From the NCBI RefSeq assembly GCF_963678635.1, contig NC_087063.1, positions 35,252,540 through 35,316,539 of the forward strand: a DNA stretch of 64,000 nt, read 5' to 3'. Positions 53,220 to 62,557 of this stretch are shown here, in pieces; within the stretch, counting starts at the first letter, position 1, and every line of letters starts with the position of its first letter. The notes under the pieces were generated by a model. The model did not search any database, was not told the origin of the DNA, and was given only the letters and a program-made list of their open reading frames with translations. The translations under genes were made by a program, and so were the position numbers. Source of the stretch: Symsagittifera roscoffensis. Its lineage: Eukaryota; Xenacoelomorpha; Acoela; Convolutidae.

Positions 53220-54690
53220 TTTCTAACTTTTTAAATTTTTTTGAAATTCCCATTATGAAAGCGTCATCTCAAAAACTTAATGGGCCTCTGGAGAAATTGG
53301 GAAGCCAGATTTGCAACCACTGAGAGTCCCTGAGAGCTCCCTACTATAGGGTTAGGAATCCAAAATTTTGTGAATTTTTTTTAACCTAAGATTCCCGAAA
53401 AAAAAAATTGAAAAAAAACGTCTTATCTTGGAAACTAAACGGATCTGAGCATTCATATTAAGAGGCAAGATTTGAGACGCCTGAGTGTACGCTGACAATA
53501 AGGTTGTATCTTCATCAAGTTAGTAGTTTCAAACTTTTTGAATTTCTTTGTAGATAGGTTCTTTGAGAAATTTTGAAAAAATCGAAAAACGTCACATCTC
53601 GGAAACTAAAAGCATTTGAGCATTCGCGTTTAGCAGTCGCATGTGGCAAGATTTGCAACTCTTTAGAGTACCCTGACAAAACCGAACTATAGAGTTGGGA
53701 ATTTCAAATTTTGAAAAATAATTAACTTATACTTTCTGAAAATTTTGAAAAAATCACAAAAAACGTCACATCTCAAAAACTACAAAGAATTGAGCAGTGA
53801 TATTTGGAGGCAAGATTCGCAATCTTTGAGAGTACTCCGACAGGACCTAACTGCAGGGTTGGGAATTTCAGATTTTCAAAAACTAATAAAAATTAAGTTT
53901 TCTGAAAAATTTTGAAAAAATCACAAACAACGTCATATCTCGAAAACTACAAAGAATTGAGCAGTCAAATTTGGAGGTAAGATTTGCAATCTTTGAGAGT
54001 ACTCTGAAAGGACTTAACTACAGGGTTGGGAATTTCAGATTTTTAAAGCAAAAAAATAATTCAAGTTTTCTGAAAAATTTTGAAAAAAATCGCAAAAAAC
54101 GTCATATCACGAAAACTACAAAGAATTGAGCAGTCATACTTGGAGGCAAGATTCGCAATCTTTGAGAGTACTCTGACAGGACCTAACTACAGGGTTGGGA
54201 ATTTCAGATTTTTAAAAACTAATCATAATTTAAGTTTTCAGAAAAATTTTGAAAAAATCACAAAAAACGTCATATCACGAAAACTACAAAGAATTGAGCA
54301 GTCATATTTGGAGGCAAGATTCGCAATCTTTGAGATTACTCTGACAGGACCCAACTACAGGGTTGGTAATTTCAGATTTTGTGAAAAAAAATTAATATAA
54401 GTTTTCTGAAAATTTTTGAAAAAATCACAAAAAACGTCATATCTCGATAACTACAAGGATTTGAACAGTCGTATTTGGAGGCAAGATTTGTAACTCCTTA
54501 GAGTACTGCGACAGCGCCCAACTACAGGGTTGGGAACTTCAAGTTTTGTAAATTATTTTGTTATTTGAAACTTCTGAAAATTTTTGAAAAAATCTCAAAA
54601 ATCGTCTTATCTCGTTAACTAAAATGATTCGGGCATTCAAAATTGGAGGCCAAATTCGCAACCCCTAATTCGATATTGGGCTGCTTAACT
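53220..54690 (+). repeat. 168-bp satellite array
   Basis: The landmark AAAAAACGTCATATCTCG recurs near 53417, 53590, 53757, 53925, 54093, 54258, 54427 and 54595, a period of about 165-173 bp. Each unit also has GAGCAGTCATATTTGGAGGC and CTACAGGGTTGGGAATTTCA. The central units (53750-54430) are the most alike and the outer ones diverge. An open frame crosses two units but follows the repeat, not a gene. Confidence 0.9.
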
Positions 54691-55388
54691 TAAACTCGGT
54701 AAAATAACCACTAATATCAAATTGGAAAATCTAAAAAAATTCTTAACCATTGCAATATACGATATAGCTTAAACATGCAAAAATAATACGTTGAAAAAGC
54801 TTAAACATGGCGAGATAGTGAAGCCCGCATTTAAATATATAATAGATATATAAAGCGAGTCAAACTATTAAGTATTTCAAGCCATTTTATATTTCAATTT
54901 ATTTCATAGACCGAAGCGGTTTACGAAAAATTTAAGTTTTTCGAACCAAGCTATTCAAGCCATGAATTATTTCATAAAGCGAATTGTATTGTTAAAAGTT
55001 AGTTTTCCGTATTGCTAAAATGTATCTGTAACCGCAAAATTTTGGAAAGAAATGGACAGGTACTGTCTAGCCTTGGAGTTGAATCGAGTTAATTTTGTTG
55101 AAAATTATTTGGCAAAATTTTGGAATATTTCAGACTTTAGAATGTTCAAAAGATCTGAAGCATCAATTTGATTTTGACTGAAAAAATTTGGAATAATTTT
55201 CTTAATTGTTGAGCATGACAGTAACATTAAGCTCTGAATAAATCCTTTCCAGTAGATCAAATTCAGCTGATTTTCCTGTTAAAAACATAAACAATAATAT
55301 TTCAAAAATAAGCACATTTAGGTTTAATGCGTAGATAAGAGAATATACATAATCGAACACGACAAAGAGCAAAAATTTTTTTCTCGTT

Positions 55389-56780
55389 TCAAATGATCTC
55401 ATCTTCGTTGTATTTCATTTTCAAACCATGATAGGACAAGGATTGACTCTGTGGGCCGTCGAATTGTTTGCCAGTTATCTTCGCGGCTTCGTTGGTAGTT
55501 TTTGTTCCCATGTTATTACCAACATCTCCATCATCGTTTTGATCCCCTTTGTCTAGATTATTCTGGTTACTATGCGAACTCATTGAGGGTGCTGTAGTTG
55601 GATCACAGGAGCAGAATAGAAAAATGAGACATCTGATTGGTTCACAGATTAACGAATCGGCTATACATGCACACGAACATCGAGCACAGTCGACACTGAG
55701 AAGTGCGTAGAGAAAAGGATTCAGAGCTGCATTGACATAGGTCAGAATTATCGAGAAATGGAGGAAGGACCGCGGGAACTCGTATATTTCAAACGTGCTT
55801 CCCAGATTGCAACACCAAAATGGCAAATGAAGGATCCAAAACGCTAACACTACATAGGTCAGAAAGCGCATCATATTCACATGTCGACTTGTCTCATCCG
55901 AACTATTAGCCGACATCGAAATCGCCGATCGGGTTTTGCTTATAATTCGCGAGTAGAGAAATGTCACTGCGATTCCTGGAATGACGTAACTGGATACAAA
56001 CGTGAGCAAATTGTAGAATGTTTGAAAGTCGTATGGCATTTCCGAATCACATTTCACAAATTCCGAATCAAAGGTCGAGTAATACGCCATTGGCGATGCA
56101 ATAATAAATGGTATAATCCACAAAATGAGAAGAGTTAGATTGAGAAATTTTGGTTTTGAGAAAAATTGGCCGAGAGAATGGGGACCAACTTGAACGGGAA
56201 ATAGTTTGCTATACCTATAGAAAGCAATAAGCACGATTGTATAACAGGAAACATGCAGTAATGCAATGTCAGTAGTGAAAATAATTTTACATGACACGAC
56301 ACTTACTAGTCGGAACACTCTTTTGAACTTGAGGTAAAACCCAGTTATCAACAGCATCAAGTCTGCACTGATCATATTGACGATAAAACGTCTAATGATT
56401 GGGGTATTCCAAAAAATAATGAGAGCTATGAAAAATGCGAGTAAATTGATGACGAGACCCGATATAAAGAAAAACATTAAAATCACGTCACCAAAATCCA
56501 TTTCTTCGGCTAACTCCGACCTATTTGAGTCTTGGGTAGAGGATGAAGCCATGTCTAGTATGACTTCGTCAGTTGATGCACCGTGCGGGGATGTTTTAGG
56601 GGTTCTAAGGAAGGATTTTGAGCCGGGCATGGCAAATTTAGATAAGGGGTCGAGCTGCGTTTTTATCTGACGGGTTTGACGCAGTGCAGCAGATTGCAGG
56701 CCACAGCAGAGAGGGTTTATAGTAATAACTGACAGCAATATAAGGGGTAAAAAAGAAGAATGTTCCGGCAAATACACCAT
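55389..56780 (-). CDS. Rhodopsin-like (class A) GPCR, single exon
   Basis: The protein has 463 residues, ATG to TGA, no intron. Residues 1-27 look like a signal peptide, and residues 28-97 are an extracellular tail with a sequon at N86. TM1 is about 98-122 (N112). TM2 is 134-150 with NMISAD (D140). TM3 ends 188-190 with YRY where DRY is usual. C164 and C244 can form the TM3-ECL2 disulfide. TM4 is about 213-232 (W221) and TM5 about 256-278 (P268). TM6 305-325 has FWILHLP, so histidine sits at the CWxP tryptophan position. TM7 keeps NPFLY (354-358). A cysteine cluster follows (365-392) and then an acidic Asn/Asp-rich tail. It most resembles peptide-type receptors; the ligand cannot be told. No neighbour suggests a role. 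Confidence 0.88.
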   Translation of the reverse strand: MVYLPEHSSFLPLILLSVITINPLCCGLQSAALRQTRQIKTQLDPLSKFAMPGSKSFLRTPKTSPHGASTDEVILDMASSSTQDSNRSELAEEMDFGDVILMFFFISGLVINLLAFFIALIIFWNTPIIRRFIVNMISADLMLLITGFYLKFKRVFRLVSVVSCKIIFTTDIALLHVSCYTIVLIAFYRYSKLFPVQVGPHSLGQFFSKPKFLNLTLLILWIIPFIIASPMAYYSTFDSEFVKCDSEMPYDFQTFYNLLTFVSSYVIPGIAVTFLYSRIISKTRSAISMSANSSDETSRHVNMMRFLTYVVLAFWILHLPFWCCNLGSTFEIYEFPRSFLHFSIILTYVNAALNPFLYALLSVDCARCSCACIADSLICEPIRCLIFLFCSCDPTTAPSMSSHSNQNNLDKGDQNDDGDVGNNMGTKTTNEAAKITGKQFDGPQSQSLSYHGLKMKYNEDEII

Positions 56781-56795
56781 TATTCACAGATCAAA
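56772..56795 (-). repeat. 24-bp sequence at the GPCR start codon, with an inverted copy
   Basis: The stretch spanning the start ATG (core GATCTGTGAATAATGGTG on the minus strand) is found again, exact over 24 bp, on the plus strand at 57784-57807. Confidence 0.85.
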
Positions 56796-57783
56796 CCTGG
56801 CACACTTTAACTCAAAGTGAAAAGTGTGCCTTCAAAAGACAAAAAGAACATATGCCAAATGCGTTTTAAAACAAGCTCCACGGCAAAATTTATAAATAAA
56901 AACAGAATAATCAAAGCAAAAATGGGCCCAGAGCCACAATTGGCTGATTTTGATTGAAAAAGTAAGTCTAAAAAGAATTGTATATCCGCTCATTTTCATG
57001 ATGGCAGCAGCATTTGTGTTACAAGGAAGAGCCGATAACTATTAGCTGATTACTTCCGCTATTACCACAATACCATACAGTATGCACTTATCCGTCTATA
57101 ATACTTCAATTAAAGCTCGGAATTAGAAGAAAAAACATTATTTAAACTCTCGAAACGGCAAAAAAGTAATGATACATATGTCTATAGTAATCTTACTATT
57201 CCCGTTCCGCAAAAACCACCTTAGTATTTGTGGGGTTTGTCCAAACGGTAAAAAAAACCGGATGCAAAATGAGAAGCCATTATTCATCTGACAGAAACTA
57301 CTGAGTTTTATTGATGTAACTCATGAAAAGCTTGAAGCTACAATAAGTTGAAATACCGATAATTATATTTTCAGTACGTAACATATGCTTGTACGTCAAG
57401 AAATTTAGGTCTTTCAAGGTTAAAAAAATTGACTAAAATTGTTGATAACACAGAGGCGAAGCAGAGCTTCGCATCACGTGCGATACAACACAGACATAGC
57501 CAACTGACAGTTGGAAAATCAATGACTTTGTTGAAAAAATCTCAACTTTCGAATTTCAAAAAAATAGACGCCCTTTGAGCTTTTTGAATTTCTAGAACAG
57601 TTTATGATTGGCGCCTTTTTGATAACATTAACTCAATTTGAGAAAACTGGATCAATAGGTAGTTTTTATTCCGCTGGAAATCTATGAAAAAAAATTATGT
57701 TCCACTTTTGAAACTAGAAATTGTTAATGTTTATTCGCGCCATTTCCACGCTTGTATGGAAATGGTCTGTGAATAATGGGTCT

Positions 57784-57807
57784 TTTGATCTGTGAATAAT
57801 GGTGTAT
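57784..57807 (+). repeat. Inverted copy of the GPCR start-codon sequence
   Basis: An exact 24-bp match to 56772-56795 on the other strand. A partial direct repeat (TCTGTGAATAATGGG) lies just to the left at 57766-57780. Confidence 0.85.
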
Positions 57808-58587
57808 GCCCAATTAATCCCATCTAATTGAGCATAATTTTACAGCGGATGACAAATTGAATCTTTGAATTCTGAGGAAGAAAGGGCCTCCTTGTAAATT
57901 CTGATTCCATTCTTCACAATTTGGTAGCAAGATAGGACTATTAGGACATCGATGAAAAACTTTAATTCAGAAAAAAAGACGAAGCAAAAAATTGAGGAAA
58001 AAAACAAATCAACAATTCCATATCAGTTATTGGGATTTTTGAAATCGCTGTTCTTTATAATTTGTTAAATCAGAGAAAACCCATATATTGCAAAATCGCC
58101 TTTGTCGCATTAATATATGAATTCTCAAAAAAAGTCACTTATATTGTTTTCAGGATAAAACTATCCTAAGAGATTTTTTGAGCTATATTTCATCGGTGAA
58201 AATGATAACTGAACTCCACCAGTCAAAACGTTTTTAAACTATCAACAAGGATAGCCGATTGTTGTGTTAGTACTACAAAAATTTTACGACCATATTAATA
58301 AAAAACTTTGAAAAAATTTTTCATGTTAGTTTTTCAAATTAATGTTGTTTTTTGTTTTGTTTTGTGCGAGGTGTGATGAAAGGATCTGACAAAAACTTAA
58401 ATTTAGGCTGATTCAACAATCACAGTAAACTAAGCAAATCGCGCGACGGCTTTTGTCGAAAAAATGACTTTAGAAACAAAACAAAGATCAAAACGATCAA
58501 AAACTTTTGTTTTTTGACTTTTTGGCGCAGAAAACCTTGAAAAGAGTTTCACAGGAAAAAACTTAATTTCATGGCGTATCCTTCTAG

Positions 58588-59040
58588 TATAATTCTGCTC
58601 GCTAGCTTTATTTGCTCGAAATTAGATTAGAATTGAAAAATTCAAATCGGTTTTTCTCGACACAATGACAATTTTTTGAAAATTTTCAACTTCATTCGAA
58701 TCAAGATTGGAAGGGCTTTAATATGATAAATCAATTCACCCATAACGATTGATCTTTATGGTGAAGCTTTTTGATTGAAAAGGAAAATAAGCCTGCTCGC
58801 TCTGTTAATTGCTCGAAATAAGACTAAAAAATCAAAAATTTTCATGGTTTTTCTCGACAGAAAAAAATTGAAGATTTTTAATGTCGTTCGAATAACTGAA
58901 AGAGCTTTAATATGAAATCTCAATCGACCCATTCCGATTATTATTTGTAATACTTGATTTTGCGTGGAAAACCAAAAAAAAACTAAAACTCACCCGAACA
59001 CAAAGTTCCTCACAAAATTCAATGGTTGGAACAAATATAA
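58588..59040 (+). repeat. Dispersed repeat family 'CTCGCTCG', copies 3 and 4 in tandem
   Basis: TCTGCTCGCTAGCTTTATTT (58597) and GCCTGCTCGCTCTGTTAATT (about 58791) each lead into TTTTTCTCGACA and TTAATATGAAATCTCAAT-type blocks. The fourth copy continues to a CAAAGTTCCTCACAAAATTC block also present at 34250. Confidence 0.6.
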
Positions 59041-60568
59041 TGACAAAGCCAACATACAGTTGAAATATTCTAAATAAGCCCACGACAGCCGAAAAACCGC
59101 CAAATTACTTGTGAAAAAATTTCAAGAAAGAGCACAGAGGGAACGCTGAGCTTCGCACAACTAGCGATACCAAACAAGAAAGCCGCTAAGTCGAAAAAAA
59201 ATCGAAAAGAAAATGTCAGAAAAAAACTAGATCTTTTAAATTGAATAAGGATAATTTTGAAACAAACCAAAACAATAGAATGCAAAATTATCATCGAAAA
59301 ATTTTTTCCGAGCGGTAACATAGCCGAAATTCTTCAAGCAGAAAAACTCAACAAAGCTTATACAAGTTTAATAAGCCCCCTTCACGCTCAACACCAACTT
59401 TATTCGCTCAAACTATATCAAATAAAGCCATTAAACCGATATTAAAAAAAAACAGAACCTATTAAGCTGAAAAAAAAGGAAAATGAAAAAGCCGAAAAAA
59501 ATCAACAAAATTTATGACTCATAAAAAGTTATAAAGTCCCCCTCGCCCTCATAACAAAAAATACTTTTTTTGCTTGTCAAACGACGCAAAATGAGGCGAC
59601 TAAGCCGATATAATATTGGCCGCAGCTCATTGAGCCGAAAAAAAATCTAAAAATTTCAAGTTATTAGTCCCTCTCGCCCTCATAACACTTTTTGGGCGCC
59701 AAAGAACGCAATATGAGGCCACTAAGCTGATATAAAGGCCGAAACCTATCAAGCCAAAAAAAAGAAATTTCAACAAATCGAGTTGAATTTCAAGTTACAT
59801 CTAAAGCAACCGATCAAAAAGTTCCTTTACAGTTTAAGTTCGGCTGGTATGAATGAAGAGAGAACAATTGGCGAGTTTGTTTCTGCGACACGACTTGACT
59901 TCCACAAATTTTTTTTTTAATATTAAAGAAAAATAAGCATGAAATAATTAAAAATAAATCAGTTTATTTAAAATTCGTCTTTGTTTGACAAATGAAACGA
60001 ACTGAACTTAAAAAAAGTCAACCCGCGAAAAAGTCATTTTGAGCCCGACCAAATTTTCAGACTTTTTCTGAAATAAAAACGGAAAAAAATTATCGAGACC
60101 TATATAAGAGTCTGAACTACGTTCGTCGACTCTTGATAAAAAAAACCAACACAGTTGAAAAAATTTCAGAAAACTCAACCAAAAGCGAAAGACAACCAAA
60201 AAACTACTGTTTTTTGGAGAATTTTTATATGCACGGCATTTTTGAGAAAAATGGATCAAAAGGTAAATAGCTTCATTCGCAAGACAAATTAAACATTCAA
60301 TGGACAGTTGAAGTTAAAGTTAACAAGAAAAAAATGAATTTCGAATTTAAAAATAAATCACGTCAACATTCTGTAAATCTTCAGAACTTTCTGGTTAAGA
60401 CTTTTTTTTTCCCTAAAATTAGCCCGATAAAAGAAAGCTGGACCAAAAGTTTATTTTTTAATTCGGTTTGGAAATCTAAAAATTATTATCCAATTTGGAA
60501 ACAAAAATTTAATCAATTTTTTTGGCCATCTGCATTTTCGTATTTTGAAAAGTTGTCTTCGGCTTAGC

Positions 60569-60832
60569 CAATTAATTCGAATTGAACTTCAAGTCAAACC
60601 GCGTTACTTGTTGACAATTAATCACCAAGTTCTTGAAGGAAAGAAACCTGGTTTTATGTATGTTACATATTCGATTGGAAACAGTGTGCATACAAAATCG
60701 CCAGAACTACAGCCGGTGGCAGGCGAAATTTTGGATTGGTTGCATTACTTCCTCGTGCTTTTTAACCCGCAGTCTTACCCAATGCAGGACCAAACGTATG
60801 GAAATAATTTCACCGTAGCCGGTATTTATTAG
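60569..60832 (+). CDS. Possible terminal exon, unrecognised protein
   Basis: An open frame of about 87 codons after a possible acceptor (GTCTTCGGCTTAG), ending in TAG. It reads VKPRYLLTINHQVLEGKKPG, then MYVTYSIGNSV, LDWLHYFLVLFNPQ and NNFTVAGIY. Composition is less AT-rich than the surroundings and codon use looks real, but I find no family and no upstream exon. If real, it would be the only plus-strand host gene here. It could equally be a chance frame or an old element. Confidence 0.3.
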   Translation, partial: QLIRIELQVKPRYLLTINHQVLEGKKPGFMYVTYSIGNSVHTKSPELQPVAGEILDWLHYFLVLFNPQSYPMQDQTYGNNFTVAGIY

Positions 60833-61989
60833 AGGTGGCGGATGACACTTCCTTTTTGTGCGAACTTTTCCCGAAAACGCGCGGAAGCATTATGCTGTGT
60901 TCTTTGATCACCATAAGATTGATCATTTGAAAAACCAACATAAAAGATTGAGAAACAAATATTAGATCATTGGAAATTGCCGTCGGCGCATGTTAAGATG
61001 AATAATCTATAAAAATCGTCTTCGATTCTACAAATTTTCGAGAAAATGTGTCCCCTGAAACCTATAGAAAAGTCCCCACATCTGAAAAATTAAATTAAAA
61101 CTGTGAATATCTTATAGCAATATTGTAAGTTTAAGCTCGAAAGTCTTATTCATTTCAGCAATCCAATGAATGCAAAATGATGAGACTTAAGTTACGAAAC
61201 GTTTTCCCACTCATATTGACCGAGTCGATTCATTTTTAGATTAACACAGATTGATGAATCCGAAGATCTTCGGTTTCAAGAATTTTAAATCCGTGAAATT
61301 GACCGGTATATGTCGAATTAATTTCACCAACGAGCTCAAAAAAAACCTGCAGACAAAACAATGACATTCTATACTAATTGAATCAATAGGTTTAAAGCGG
61401 GGTTTTGAAATAGCAGTAAAAGTCCAAGAGGCCGAGTATCCATCAATAAAGAATAAGTGGGAAAATCTAATTAGGCGTCTCCTTTTCAGAAGGGATTTTC
61501 TGAGCAGTACAATTGAAGTGGTAATATTACCTATATTAAATCAAAATGAACTCAGCAAGCAACAAAAAATACGAAGCATGATTATGCCTAGCTTAATCTA
61601 AATGCCTAGCTATGCCTACACTTAATCTAATCTGGGCCTAGGTTTGTGTGAGAGAAGATTTGTTGTGAAATAGACTCTTTGCTAACTGCAAAACAACTTC
61701 CAATAAGTAAGAACAAGCATTGAAAAAACAAGGCAGATCAGCAGAAAACTGATCAAATCAACATTTTATAACTGTACTGCAAGGCATCATCATCTGATGA
61801 GTGGAATAATTAAATCAGCTTTTCAAATTCTCTTTCAGAGAGCCCTTCAGAATATACTTTTGGAAGTCAAGTCTGCATTCGTCCATTGATCAAAACAACA
61901 CAACCAGGAGTAACAAAAAATTCCCGACTTCTATTTAAAATCCAGTCAGACATTCTGTTTCATGGCGAAAAGAAAAGCGATAAAATATG

Positions 61990-62557
61990 CTAAAACTTCT
62001 TGTGGAATCCACGGCCACCGCCTCCTCCTCCTCCTCCACGTCCGCGATCTCCGAAACCACCTCGGCCTCTGTTATTAAATCCTCCGCCTCGACCTCTATC
62101 GCCACCCCTGAAGTTTCCCCTTCCTCGGTCACCTCCTCTGAAGTTTCCTCTATCACCGCCACGCCCTCGAGGAGAATGAGAAAACCTTCCTCGGTCACCC
62201 CCTCGGTACCCACCACCACCATTGCCTCTAAATCCTCCGCCACCATTTCCTCGGAACCCACCGCCACCTCGATTGTAGCCGCGGCCTCTGTCAAATCCAC
62301 CACGACCACCGCCTCGCCCACGGAAGCTGCTGTTCCCTTGTTTATCGTCATCGGAATCCACTTCGTCATATATTCTCTTTCTCTTCTCAAACTTGGGATG
62401 AGGGGTTGGTTTCTGGTTGGATTTGAAGGCTGTAGGTTCTTCTTCGCCATCATCATCCTCTTCGTCTTCATCTAACTCGTCGTCATCATCTTCTTCATCG
62501 TCGTCATCTTCTTCGTCGTCTTCATCCGCAGCAGCTGGCTTCATAGCTTTCTTGGGT
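61990..62557 (-). CDS. Nucleoplasmin-like gene, last exon with RGG tail
   Basis: It has 189 codons, phase 2 start, stop TAG at 61990-61992. A second acidic run is followed by KFEKRKRIYDEVDSDDD and then repeated RGG, GGFRGN, GGDRGR units. Open frames overlapping it on either strand are by-products of this repetitive sequence. Confidence 0.82.

Larger units (their letters stand above)
56796..61989. other. Upstream of the GPCR and downstream of the chaperone: repeats
   Basis: It contains hairpin modules (57447, 59132), AGCCAACAGACAGTTGG copies (57497-57740, 59980-60130) and two CTCGCTCG copies (58588-59040). One possible plus-strand exon lies at 60569-60832. The sequence 60840-61989 shows nothing I can name, though part must be the 3' UTR of the histone chaperone. 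Confidence 0.55.

Noticed and set aside
54080..54400. 106-codon plus-strand frame
   Set aside because: It is simply two satellite units that happen to stay open.
53220..54690. CRISPR-like regular array
   Set aside because: The whole 168-bp unit is repeated, with no short repeat plus unique spacers; the DNA is eukaryotic.
61935..62475. Serine/threonine-rich plus-strand frame and a second minus-strand frame
   Set aside because: Both are shadows of the RGG and acidic repeats of the nucleoplasmin-like gene.
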